From: Nonomuraea montanisoli | GTDB taxonomy: Bacteria > Actinomycetota > Actinomycetes > Streptosporangiales > Streptosporangiaceae | Length of the DNA: 64,000 bases | Direction: 5' to 3' | Assembly (NCBI RefSeq): GCF_013363975.1 | Contig: NZ_JABWGN010000012.1 | Coordinates: 155,423 to 219,422, forward strand | Shown here: piece after piece, positions 51,709-59,965 of the stretch | How positions within the stretch are numbered: position 1 is the first letter of the stretch | How the letters are laid out: each line of letters opens with the position of its first letter | Position numbers and translations under genes: made by a program | The notes under the pieces: generated by a model | The model's database searches: none | Seen by the model: only the letters and a program-made list of their open reading frames with translations | Told to the model about the DNA's origin: nothing

Positions 51709-52710
51709 ATGCGGGAGAGGCGGCTCGACACCGCTCCGGAGACGCGGCTCGACACGGCTCGCATCCGGGCGGCTCGCCGGGTCATCGACCCGGTCTTCCT
51801 CGACACTCCGCTGTACCGCTGCGAGGCGCTGGAGCCCGACCTCGGGTGCGCGGTGAGCATCAAGCTCGAAACGGCGAACCCGGTCCGCAGCTTCAAGGCC
51901 CGCGGCACCGAGGTGGTCACGAGCCGGCTCGCCGGCAGTGGCTCGCCGGCCGTGGTGTGCGCCAGCGCGGGCAACCTCGGCCAGGCGCTCGCCTGGTCCG
52001 GCCGCGGCCGCGGGCTCGACGTCGCCGTCGTGGCATCCCGCTTCGCGCCCGCGGCCAAGCTGGATCGCATCCGCGCGCTGGACGCCCGGCTGGAGCTGGT
52101 GGACGGCGACTTCGACCTCGCCCGCGAGCGGGCGGCCGCCATCGCGCGGCACGACGGCATCCGGCTGGTGGAGGACAGCCTGGACATCGAGACCTGCGAG
52201 GGCGCCGCGACCATCGGCCTGGAGCTGGCGGAGTCCGCGCCGTCGTTCGACGCCGTCCTGATCGCTCTCGGCGGCGGGGCGCTGGCCACCGGCGTGGGGC
52301 ATGTGGTGAAGTCCCTGGCGCCCGGTGTCGAGGTGATCTGCGTCCAGCCGCTGGGCGCGCCGGCGATGACCCGTTCGTGGCGCCGGCGTCGCGTCGTCAC
52401 CACCGACTCGACCGACACCATCGCCGACGGCGTCGCCGGCCGGCGCCCCATCCCGGCGGTCCTGGACGACCTCCTCCTGGTCGCCGACGACGCCGTCCTG
52501 GTCCAGGAGGCGTCGATCATGGCCGGCATGCGGATGCTCCTCCACCACGCCGGCCTCGTCGCCGAACCGTCGGCCGCGCTCGGCATCGCGGCGATCCTCG
52601 AGGACCGTGACCGCTTCGCCGGCCGGCACGTGGCCACCATCGTGTGCGGCGGCAACGTCGACATGGACGCCTATCACCGCTGGGTCGGCGCGGCTCCCCC
52701 GCTCCGCTGA
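51709..52710 (+). CDS. PLP-dependent threonine dehydratase-like enzyme
   Basis: A 333-residue fold-type II PLP enzyme. The cofactor lysine is in NPVRSFKARGTEVV (about residue 63), the substrate loop in VVCASAGNLGQALAW, the phosphate-binding glycines in LIALGGGALATGVGH, and the C-terminal serine-type contact in IVCGGNVDMDAY. No ACT domain is present, so it is a catabolic or biosynthetic dehydratase/lyase rather than allosteric IlvA. ATG at 51709 stands 70 bases after the DHFR-like gene; it may share its transcript. Confidence 0.87.
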   Translation: MRERRLDTAPETRLDTARIRAARRVIDPVFLDTPLYRCEALEPDLGCAVSIKLETANPVRSFKARGTEVVTSRLAGSGSPAVVCASAGNLGQALAWSGRGRGLDVAVVASRFAPAAKLDRIRALDARLELVDGDFDLARERAAAIARHDGIRLVEDSLDIETCEGAATIGLELAESAPSFDAVLIALGGGALATGVGHVVKSLAPGVEVICVQPLGAPAMTRSWRRRRVVTTDSTDTIADGVAGRRPIPAVLDDLLLVADDAVLVQEASIMAGMRMLLHHAGLVAEPSAALGIAAILEDRDRFAGRHVATIVCGGNVDMDAYHRWVGAAPPLR

Positions 52711-52809
52711 ACCGCGGCCGCGACCAGGGGCCAGGCATCAGTTATGAATCCGTTACCGAAAGCAGGTGATACCAGGGCCTCCGGCGGGGATGGTGGATCT
52801 CGAAGTCCA

Positions 52810-52861
52810 GCAGAGGGCTTCCTCTCACGCGAATCGAGGCGTGCCTCTGCATGGGCTTTTT
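52810..52861 (+). terminator. Attenuator-like hairpins and T-run in the sigF leader
   Basis: GCAGAGG (52810-52816) pairs with CCTCTGC (52844-52850) around CACGC/GCGTG (52826-52830/52839-52843); TTTTT follows at 52857-52861. The alternative local hairpins AGAGG-GCTT-CCTCT and GAGGC-GT-GCCTC use the same bases, so the folds are mutually exclusive. It lies 39 bases before the sigma factor start. Confidence 0.6.
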
Positions 52862-52899
52862 CTCATGGACGGGGCCGCCGGCACATCTGGGAGAAGCAC

Positions 52900-53679
52900 G
52901 TGCCCCTCCTGACCACCACCGCATCCGACCAGCTCACCGCTGAGGACCTCCTCACCCGCCTGGCCGACCCGAGCACCTCCGACCTGGACGCGGCGCGCAT
53001 CCGCGAGCGTCTGGTGGAGATGCACGAGGGACTGGTGAACGAGATCACCCGCCGCTACCGCTACCGCGGCGAGTCCATGGACGACCTGCGCCAGGCCGCC
53101 TACGTGGGTCTGATGAAGGCCGTCAACGGCTACGACCCCTCGCTCGGACACGAGTTCAGGGGATACGCCATGGTCACCGTGCTGGGCGAGGTCAAGCGGC
53201 ACTTCCGCGACCGCACCTGGGCGGTCCGGGTGCCGCGCGTCTACCAGGAACGCCGCATCGAGATCAACAAGGCCACGGCCGAGCTGACGCAGGTCCTCGG
53301 CCACTCCCCGACCGTCGCCGAGCTGGCCGCCAAGCTGGGCATCTCCGAGGAGGACGTGCTGCTGGCGATGGAGGCGTCCACGGCCTACTCGGCGCTGTCG
53401 CTGGACGCGCCGGTCGGCGGCGGCGGCGACGAGGACGCGGCCGAGCTGGGCGACCTCCTGCCCGCGCAGGACCAGTCGCTCGACACCCTGCTCGACGCGC
53501 ACGCGATCAAGCCGCTCATCGACGCCCTGCCGGCGCGGGAGAAGAACATCCTGCTGATGCGCTTCTACGGCAACATGACCCAGTCGGAGATCGCCCAGGA
53601 GTTCGGGATCTCGCAGATGCACGTCTCGCGCATCCTGCGTGCCGTGCTCACCAAGCTGCGCGCCGCGTTGACGGCCTGA
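52900..53679 (+). CDS. SigB/SigF-family RNA polymerase sigma factor
   Basis: A 259-residue group 3 sigma factor. Region 2: VEMHEGLVNEITRRYRYRGE, SMDDLRQAAYVGLMKAVNGY; region 3: PRVYQERRIEINKATAELTQ and LGHSPTVAELAAKLGISEED; region 4: LPAREKNILLMRFYGNMTQS then EIAQEFGISQMHVSRILRAV. The GTG start at 52900 has GGGAG six bases upstream; the frame is open further up but through the leader. No anti-sigma kinase or anti-anti-sigma gene is adjacent. A stem with T-run in the leader suggests premature termination control. Stress or development role by family. Confidence 0.92.
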   Translation: MPLLTTTASDQLTAEDLLTRLADPSTSDLDAARIRERLVEMHEGLVNEITRRYRYRGESMDDLRQAAYVGLMKAVNGYDPSLGHEFRGYAMVTVLGEVKRHFRDRTWAVRVPRVYQERRIEINKATAELTQVLGHSPTVAELAAKLGISEEDVLLAMEASTAYSALSLDAPVGGGGDEDAAELGDLLPAQDQSLDTLLDAHAIKPLIDALPAREKNILLMRFYGNMTQSEIAQEFGISQMHVSRILRAVLTKLRAALTA

Positions 53680-53690
53680 CGCCCGGCCCG

Positions 53691-53741
53691 CCGGCAAGGA
53701 CGGCCCGCCGCCCGCTCACTCCCGGCGGGCCACCTTGCCGG
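53691..53741. terminator. Nested bidirectional terminator hairpin
   Basis: CCGGCAAGG (53691-53699) pairs with CCTTGCCGG (53733-53741), and inside it GGCCCGCC (53702-53709) pairs with GGCGGGCC (53724-53731). It exactly fills the gap between the convergent sigma factor and SARP genes. Confidence 0.8.
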
Positions 53742-53742
53742 T

Positions 53743-56700
53743 TCACGCCGTATGCGGGGGCGACATTCCGTCCACCGCCATCGACGAGCCCCTGACCGGG
53801 TCGACCTGGGTCACGGCCGTCCTCGCGTCCAGTCGCCAGCCCTCGCCGTACGCCGTGGCGAAGGCTTCCTCGCCCAGCGCGGCCCGCCCTCGGCGGGTGA
53901 GCTCGCGGACCTGCCGATCGGTGCGGTCGTGAGCGCCGCGCAGCCGGGAGGCGGCGCCGAGCAGGACGGCCGACGCGTGATGCCGCCCCCGTGCCTCGGC
54001 CAGCGCGGCCGCGTTCACCGCCACCAGCGCCAGGATCGGCAGGTCCCGGGTCTCCAGCGCCGCCGCGTACGCCTTCACCAGCGCCTGCTCCGCGCCGGCC
54101 AGGTCACCGGTCTCCAGGCAGAGCGCGGCCCGTACGGTGCCGGCCAGCGTCCGCGCGTGGTCGCCGGGGAACGGGGTGCCGCCGCGAAGACCGCGTTCGG
54201 CGTCGTCGAGCAGTCGCCGTGCCCGCTCCAGGTCGCCGAGCCGCACCCGGAAGACGGCCTCCCACGCGTCGACCAGGAACAGCGTCTCCGGCGAGGCCGC
54301 GCGCAGCGCCCGCTCCCGGGCCGAGTCGATCATGGCGATCACCGGATCGGTGTCGCCGCGCCGCAGGTACAGGTCGATCCAGCGCAGGTCGCCGAACACC
54401 TCGTCACGGAGGCTGAGCGAGCCGAACTCACCGGCCAGCGACCGGGCCTCGCGCAGGTCGGCCAGCGCGCCGTCGAGGTCGTCGTCGTACTGCCGGAGCT
54501 GGGCGCGCATCGGCAGCACGGCGGCCTGGCCCCAGCGGTCGCCCGCCTGCCGGAAACAGGCCAGGGCCCCCTCCACGTCGGCGCGCGTGCTGTCGAGCTC
54601 GCCCGCGTTCTCGGCGAGCTGGGCGCGGAACATGCGGGCCAGCCCGGACAGCCACACGTCGTCGCCGCCGGCCAGGCGCTCGATGATCGCGAGCGTGGTC
54701 CGCTGTTCCCGGAGGGTCTTCTCCTCCCGGAGGAACGCGAGCGGGAGCGCGGTGAGCGCGCCGTACGGTCCCGGCAGCTCCGGGTACGCCGGCAGCCGGT
54801 CGGCCAGCTCGCGCATCCGCGCCCGGTCGTCCGCGGCCTCCTCGGCGGTCGTCCCGGGCCGGGTGCCGGCCCGGTTGGACAGGTGGATCGCGCGGGCGCA
54901 GTCGCGCTCGGGACCCGGCTCGCCGCCGGGCACCGCCAGCGCCTCGCCCAGCCAGTAGGCGGCGTCGGACTGACGGCCGGACATCTGCCAGTACCAGGTC
55001 AGGTTCAGGGCGAGGGCGACCGCGCCGCGGGCGTCGCCGGTGTCGCACCGCCGGCGCAGCGCGGCCAGCACGTTGTCGTACTCGGCGCTGATGACGCGCA
55101 TGGCCGCGAGCTGGCCGGCCCCGCGCAGGAGGGGGTCGTAGCGGGCCGTCAGCTCGGCGAAGTAGCCGGCGGCCAGGTCGCGGACGGCGCCGAGGTCGCC
55201 CTGCTCGGCCAGGCGGCCGGTGCCGTACTCGCGCAGCGTCTCCAGCATGCGGTAGCGGCCCGGATCGGGCGCGAGCTGCAGCAGCGACCGGTCCACCAGG
55301 CCGGCGAGCAGCTCGGGGATCTCGGCGGGCGGCACCGCGGTCCCGGCACAGAGCGCGGCGGCCGAGGCCGGCGTGACGCCTCCGGTCAGGATCGAGACGC
55401 GTTCGGCGACCGTGCGCTCGTGCTCGCTCAGCAGCTCCCAGCTCCAGGCGATGACCGCGCGCAGCGTGCGATGCCGGGGCAGCGCGGTGCGGCTGCCGGT
55501 GGTGAGCAGCCCGAAGCGGTCGGACAGCCCGTCGGCCAGCTCGGGCAGCGACAGCGTCCGCAGCCGTGCGGCGGCCAGCTCCAGCGCCAGCGGCATCCCG
55601 TCCAGCCCGCGGACCACCCGCCGGATCTCGGGCAGCGTCGTCCCGTCCACGTCGAAGCCCGGGCGCACCGCCGCGGCCCGCTCCGCGAACAGGCGCACCG
55701 ACGCCGCCCGCCGGGCCTGCTCGACGCCGTCGTCCGGCCCGGGCAGCGCGAGCGGTCCGAGCGGCACCAGCGCCTCGCCGTCGATCGCGAGGGGTTCGCG
55801 GCTGGTGGCGAGCACGCGCAGCCCGGCGCATCGGGACAGCAGCGCCGTGACCAGGTGGGCCACGGCGTCGATGAGGTGCTCGCAGTTGTCGACCAGCAAC
55901 AGGCTCTCCCGGCCGCCGAGCCGGTCGACGAGCACGTCCAGGTCGGCGCCCTCGACCCGCGTCCGCGCCTCGAACATCACGCCGCCGCGCGGCCCGATCC
56001 CGGCGAGCACGGCCGCGCCGACCTTGGCCGGCTCGGTGACCGAGGCGAGGTCGATCAGCCAGGCGCCGTCGCGGTACTCGTGGCGGTGGCGGCGGGCCGC
56101 CTCGACGGCCAGCCGCGTCTTGCCGGCGCCGCCGGGACCGAGGACGGTGACCAGGCGCCCGGCGGCGAGCAGCGTGTCGAGCCGGGCGAGGTCGTCGTCG
56201 CGCCCGACGAAGCTGGTCAGCGGCGCGGGCAGGTTGCCCGGCCCGGCCCGCGGGGCTTCCGGGGCCGGGGCGGGCCGCTCGGCGCGCAGCAGGCGCAGGT
56301 GGCGCTCGCGCAGGGCCGCGCCCGGGCCGGTGCCGAGGACGTCGGCCAGGGTTTCGCGGACCCGCTCGTACAGGGCCAGGGCGTCGGCCTGGCGCCCCTG
56401 GGCGGCGAGCGCGTCCATGAGCAGCGCGGCCGCCCGTTCCTGGACGGGGTGCTCGGCGAGCAGCGCGGTCAGGCGGGCGGCGGCCGCGTCGGCACGGCCC
56501 AGGGACAGCTCGGCGTCGGCGAGGTCGGCGACGGCCTCGACCGAGGCGTGAGCCAGCCGGGTGGCGGCGGCGGGCGCCACCGCGACGACGGCGGCGGGCT
56601 CGGCGCCGGGACGGTCGCCCCACAGCGCCACGGCCTCGCCGAGCACGACCGCCGCGGCATTCGGGTCGCCGGCCCGCAGGCGGTCACGGCCGGCCGCGGC

Positions 56701-57027
56701 GAGCTGCTCGAACCGCAGCGCGTCCACGTCGGCCGCGTCCACCTCCAGCCGGTAGCCGCCCGCGACCTGCGCGACGTCGCCCGCCGAGCCGAGGGTCCGG
56801 CGCAGCCGCGAGACGAGGGCCTGCAGGGCGTGGGCCGGGCCGGCCGGCGGGTCCTCCGCCCAGATCGCGTCCACCAGCACGCCCGGCTCGACCGCGCGCC
56901 CGCCGGCGAGCGCCAGCCGGACGACCAGACCCTGCAGCCGCGCGCCGGGAACGGGCAGATCGGCGTCACCGCGGGCCGCCTGGAAGGCGCCGAGCAGCGT
57001 GACGCGAAGCCGCGCATCCCCGTCCAT
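53743..57027 (-). CDS. SARP/AfsR-type regulator with BTAD and NB-ARC domains
   Basis: A 1,094-residue regulator. An OmpR-like winged helix (LRVTLLGAFQAARGDADLPV to about 95) is followed by the BTAD helical domain (DALRFEQLAAAGRDRLRAGD to about 245), then an NB-ARC-type ATPase with P loop TVLGPGGAGKTRLAVEAARR, SLLLVDNCEHLIDAV as Walker B, and LATSREPLAI; a long TPR-like C-terminal region ends at 53743. The start at 57027 follows from the SARP N-terminus. It is divergent from an aromatic monooxygenase/SGNH operon whose promoter has heptamer direct repeats, so it probably activates a small secondary-metabolic or degradative operon. Confidence 0.88.
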   Translation of the reverse strand: MDGDARLRVTLLGAFQAARGDADLPVPGARLQGLVVRLALAGGRAVEPGVLVDAIWAEDPPAGPAHALQALVSRLRRTLGSAGDVAQVAGGYRLEVDAADVDALRFEQLAAAGRDRLRAGDPNAAAVVLGEAVALWGDRPGAEPAAVVAVAPAAATRLAHASVEAVADLADAELSLGRADAAAARLTALLAEHPVQERAAALLMDALAAQGRQADALALYERVRETLADVLGTGPGAALRERHLRLLRAERPAPAPEAPRAGPGNLPAPLTSFVGRDDDLARLDTLLAAGRLVTVLGPGGAGKTRLAVEAARRHRHEYRDGAWLIDLASVTEPAKVGAAVLAGIGPRGGVMFEARTRVEGADLDVLVDRLGGRESLLLVDNCEHLIDAVAHLVTALLSRCAGLRVLATSREPLAIDGEALVPLGPLALPGPDDGVEQARRAASVRLFAERAAAVRPGFDVDGTTLPEIRRVVRGLDGMPLALELAAARLRTLSLPELADGLSDRFGLLTTGSRTALPRHRTLRAVIAWSWELLSEHERTVAERVSILTGGVTPASAAALCAGTAVPPAEIPELLAGLVDRSLLQLAPDPGRYRMLETLREYGTGRLAEQGDLGAVRDLAAGYFAELTARYDPLLRGAGQLAAMRVISAEYDNVLAALRRRCDTGDARGAVALALNLTWYWQMSGRQSDAAYWLGEALAVPGGEPGPERDCARAIHLSNRAGTRPGTTAEEAADDRARMRELADRLPAYPELPGPYGALTALPLAFLREEKTLREQRTTLAIIERLAGGDDVWLSGLARMFRAQLAENAGELDSTRADVEGALACFRQAGDRWGQAAVLPMRAQLRQYDDDLDGALADLREARSLAGEFGSLSLRDEVFGDLRWIDLYLRRGDTDPVIAMIDSARERALRAASPETLFLVDAWEAVFRVRLGDLERARRLLDDAERGLRGGTPFPGDHARTLAGTVRAALCLETGDLAGAEQALVKAYAAALETRDLPILALVAVNAAALAEARGRHHASAVLLGAASRLRGAHDRTDRQVRELTRRGRAALGEEAFATAYGEGWRLDARTAVTQVDPVRGSSMAVDGMSPPHTA

Positions 57028-57100
57028 CTCCCGATCTTCTCGCACGCGTCCGTGAGTCCCCAAATCCCGGCCCCCCGGCTCACGGGCGCCACCAGGGGAG

Positions 57101-57148
57101 GTCAGCGCCGTGTGAGCCCGCGTCAGCGTCATGTGCGCCCCGTGTGAG
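57101..57148 (+). promoter_or_regulatory. SARP-type heptamer direct repeats
   Basis: GTGTGAG at 57110-57116, ATGTGCG at 57131-57137 and GTGTGAG at 57142-57148 are spaced 21 and 11 bp, all on one helical face. The first two belong to a longer repeat starting GTCAGCG at 57101 and 57122. Direct heptamers at 11/22-bp spacing are the SARP binding pattern. Confidence 0.6.
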
Positions 57149-57202
57149 CGGCCCCCTTCAGTCTTCTTCGTACGTGCCTGAAGAGTCGGAAGGGAAGTTC
57201 TC

Positions 57203-58711
57203 GTGCATGACGTAGTGATCGTGGGCGCCGGCCCGGTCGGTCTGTTCCTGGCCTGCGAGCTGGGCCTCGCGGGCTGCTCGGTCCTGGTCCTCGAGCGGGA
57301 GCCGGAGCCCCGCACCCCGTGGAAGGCGGATCCGCTCGGGATGCGGGGCCTGTCCCCCGCGTCGGTCGAGGCGTTCTACCGCCGCGGGATGCTGGACCCG
57401 CTGCTGAAGGCGTCGGGCGCCGACGACCGGCCCGACCCGGAGGAAGTCGCGCCCCCTCGTGGCGCGGGCCACTTCGCCGGCATGATGCTCGATCCGGCCG
57501 ACGTCGACGTCGCCGCCCTGCCGTTCCGGCTTCCCAGCCCGGCGGCGGAGGGCGTGATGACGAACCTCGAAGCGGTCGAGTCCGTGCTGTCCGAGCGGGC
57601 GTCCCTGCTCGGCGTGGAGGTCAGGCGCGGCGTCACGGTCTCGGCCCTCGTCCAGGAGGACGAGAGCGTGGTCGTGCGAGCCGGCGAGCAGGAGTACGCC
57701 GCGCGCTGGGTCGTCGGCTGCGACGGCGGACGCAGCGCGGTGCGCAAGCTCGCGGGATTCGGCTTCGTCGGCACCGAGCCGCAGTTCACCGGGTACGTCG
57801 CGCTCGTCACCGTCGCCGATCCCGGGAAGCTGCGCCCCGGCTTCAACCTGACGCCGACGGGGATGTACCTGCGGACGCCCGCGCCGGGGTACGTCGGCAT
57901 GCTGGAGTTCGACGGCGGCGCGTTCGACCGCTCGCAGCAGCCGACCCGCGAACATCTCCAGGCGGTTCTGCGCCGCGTGTCCGGCACCGACGTGACGCTG
58001 AGCGACGTCCAGCTCGCTTCCAGCTTCACCGACCGGGCGATGCAGACGACGACCTACCGGCAGGGGCGCGTCCTGCTCGCGGGCGACGCCGCGCACATCC
58101 ACTCCCCCCTCGGGGCCCAGGGGCTCAACCTCGGCATCGGCGACGCCCTGAACCTGGGATGGAAGCTCGCGGCGACCGTGCACGGGCACGCGCCGGACGG
58201 GCTCCTCGACACCTACACCCGCGAGCGCCATCCGCTCGGCGCCCAGGCGCTCGACTGGACGCGCGCCCAGGCGGCGGTCATGAGGCCGGACCCGCATGCC
58301 CAGGCGATCCAGGCGGTGATCCGCGACCTCATCGGCACCCGCGACGGAACGACCTACGTGTTCGGCAGGACCTCGGGGTCGTCGATCCGCCACGACCTCG
58401 GCAGCGAGCAGCCGCTGGTCGGCCGCAACGCCCCGGAGCTCCGTCTCGAGGACGGCACCCGCCTCGGCGACCTGATGCGGGACGGGCGAGGCGTCGCCCT
58501 CGACTTCACCGGCGACGGACGTCTGCGCGGCCCGGCGATGGTGTGGGAGGGCCGGATGCGTTACGCGGCCGGACCGGCGCGAGACGACCTCGGGCTGGGT
58601 GCCGTGCTCGTCCGGCCTGACGGCGTGGTCGCCTGGGCGGGCGATCGCGACCCCGACCGTGAGGCGTTCGAGCGGGCCGCCGCCCGTTGGTTCGGCGGCC
58701 CGGCCGTCTGA
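57203..58711 (+). CDS. FAD-dependent aromatic-ring monooxygenase
   Basis: A 502-residue class A flavin hydroxylase of the polyketide (RdmE/OxyS/MhpA-like) group. The FAD motif is VVIVGAGPVGLFLACELGLA, the DG motif GCDGGRSAVRKLAGFGF, and the GD motif RVLLAGDAAHIHSPLGAQGL followed by NLGIGDALNLGWKLA. The C-terminal thioredoxin-like domain is present (GTRLGDLMRDGRGVALDFTG onward). GTG at 57203 has GGAAGGGAAG upstream. Its promoter carries SARP-type repeats, and a GDSL hydrolase gene follows 28 bases later. The substrate, probably a phenolic or polyketide, is unknown. Confidence 0.88.
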   Translation: MHDVVIVGAGPVGLFLACELGLAGCSVLVLEREPEPRTPWKADPLGMRGLSPASVEAFYRRGMLDPLLKASGADDRPDPEEVAPPRGAGHFAGMMLDPADVDVAALPFRLPSPAAEGVMTNLEAVESVLSERASLLGVEVRRGVTVSALVQEDESVVVRAGEQEYAARWVVGCDGGRSAVRKLAGFGFVGTEPQFTGYVALVTVADPGKLRPGFNLTPTGMYLRTPAPGYVGMLEFDGGAFDRSQQPTREHLQAVLRRVSGTDVTLSDVQLASSFTDRAMQTTTYRQGRVLLAGDAAHIHSPLGAQGLNLGIGDALNLGWKLAATVHGHAPDGLLDTYTRERHPLGAQALDWTRAQAAVMRPDPHAQAIQAVIRDLIGTRDGTTYVFGRTSGSSIRHDLGSEQPLVGRNAPELRLEDGTRLGDLMRDGRGVALDFTGDGRLRGPAMVWEGRMRYAAGPARDDLGLGAVLVRPDGVVAWAGDRDPDREAFERAAARWFGGPAV

Positions 58712-58739
58712 AGCAGATCTCCACGAGCAAGGAGCACAC

Positions 58740-59402
58740 ATGACGATCAACCTCCGACCGGGAAGCACCGTGATGTTCACCGGCGATTCGGGCACGGACT
58801 GCCGGCGGCTGCAGAGCGAACACGGGCTCGGCTTCGGCTATCCGCTGGGCGTCGCCGGCGAGTGGGGGCTCCGGCACCCGGACCGGGCCGTGACCTGGCT
58901 GAACTCCGGGGTCGGTGGTGACAAGGTGATGGACCTCGAAGCCCGCTGGCAGGCGGACGTGCTCGACGCGCGCCCGGACGTGGTGTCGATCCTCGTCGGC
59001 ATCAACGACGTCGGCTGGCACACGTACGACCCGGACGGCCATGTGATCTCCGCGGCGGACTACGCGGCCGGTTACGACCGCCTGCTCGCGCGCCTCGCCG
59101 AGGCCGGCGCCGAGCTGATCCTCATCGAGCCGTTCCTCCTGCCGATCAGCGGCACCGTCGAGGTCGGCGCGGCGCACGTCGGCGTCGAGGTCCGGAAGGA
59201 GTGGCGCGCCGACCTGGACCCGAAGATCCAGGTCGTGCGCGAGCTGGCCGCGAAGTACGGCGCGCACCTGCTCGCCGCCGACGGCATGTTCGCCGGGCTC
59301 GCCGCGACGACCGGGCCGGAGTACTGGTCCGAGGACGGCGTGCACCTGACGCCGGCCGGTCACGCCGCCCTCGCGGCGGCCTGGCTGCGCCTGGTCGCGT
59401 GA
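58740..59402 (+). CDS. SGNH/GDSL hydrolase
   Basis: A 220-residue cytoplasmic esterase-type protein. Block I is VMFTGDSGTDCRR (catalytic Ser), block III ILVGINDVGWH (oxyanion Asn), and block V EDGVHLTPAGHAALA (Asp and His). ATG at 58740 follows AAGGAG by six bases. It lacks a signal peptide. It shares the transcript of the monooxygenase, so it may deacylate that enzyme's substrate or product. Confidence 0.88.
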   Translation: MTINLRPGSTVMFTGDSGTDCRRLQSEHGLGFGYPLGVAGEWGLRHPDRAVTWLNSGVGGDKVMDLEARWQADVLDARPDVVSILVGINDVGWHTYDPDGHVISAADYAAGYDRLLARLAEAGAELILIEPFLLPISGTVEVGAAHVGVEVRKEWRADLDPKIQVVRELAAKYGAHLLAADGMFAGLAATTGPEYWSEDGVHLTPAGHAALAAAWLRLVA

Positions 59403-59422
59403 CCGTGCCCGCGACGCGGCGA

Positions 59423-59881
59423 TCAGGTGGGCCGGCGCACCGAGGTCGTGTCGCTCGTCAGCGGTGATCCGTCCGGAGCCACGGGCAGCAGATCGGGTAC
59501 GCGGGCGCCGTCGCCGTCGACCAGGACCGAATGCGGCTCGCCCGCCTCGAAGGCGTGGCGCTCGCCCCACTGCCGCAGCGTGACGATCACGGCGAACAGG
59601 TCCTTGCCCGCCTCGGTGAGCGCGTACAGCCTGCGTCGGCCCGACGGGGCCTCGACCTGGGTGAGCAGGCCGTGCGCGGTCAGCTTGCGGAGCCGGTCGG
59701 TGAGGATGTTGCGGGCTATGCCGGTGCGCTGCTGGAAGTCGGTGAACGAGTGGGCGCCGTCCATCGCGTCACGGACGACGAGCAGGCTCCACCGGTCGCC
59801 GACCAGATCGACCGTGCGGGCGACCGGGCAGCTCGGGTCCGTCCACGCGGTGCTGCGCCCGTCGGTGTCGTCGCGTGCCAT
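59423..59881 (-). CDS. HxlR-family transcriptional regulator
   Basis: A 152-residue winged-helix regulator: CPVARTVDLVGDRWSLLVVR, FTDFQQRTGIARNILTDRLR and LTEAGKDLFAVIVTLRQWGE. HxlR/YodB-type proteins sense electrophiles or quinones, often by the Cys near residue 18 in this kind of N-terminus. ATG at 59881 is the natural start. It is divergent from an MFS exporter, with a duplicated 17-bp element between them. Confidence 0.88.
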   Translation of the reverse strand: MARDDTDGRSTAWTDPSCPVARTVDLVGDRWSLLVVRDAMDGAHSFTDFQQRTGIARNILTDRLRKLTAHGLLTQVEAPSGRRRLYALTEAGKDLFAVIVTLRQWGERHAFEAGEPHSVLVDGDGARVPDLLPVAPDGSPLTSDTTSVRRPT

Positions 59882-59895
59882 CACCCCTCCAACGA

Positions 59896-59950
59896 GTTGC
59901 GTGATGAAACCATTCTGGCCTACCCTCCGATCAGTTGCAATCTGAAACCA
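59896..59950. promoter_or_regulatory. Duplicated 17-bp HxlR operator candidate
   Basis: GTTGCGTGATGAAACCA (59896-59912) and GTTGCAATCTGAAACCA (59934-59950) agree at 13 of 17 positions, 38 bp apart. One copy lies by each divergent promoter. Confidence 0.55.
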
Positions 59951-59965
59951 ATCGGAGGTGTGTCC

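Noticed and set aside
52741..52800. Known riboswitch (c-di-AMP, T-box or cobalamin) before the sigma factor
   Set aside because: None of the conserved core motifs could be found by eye; only the hairpin/T-run is supported.
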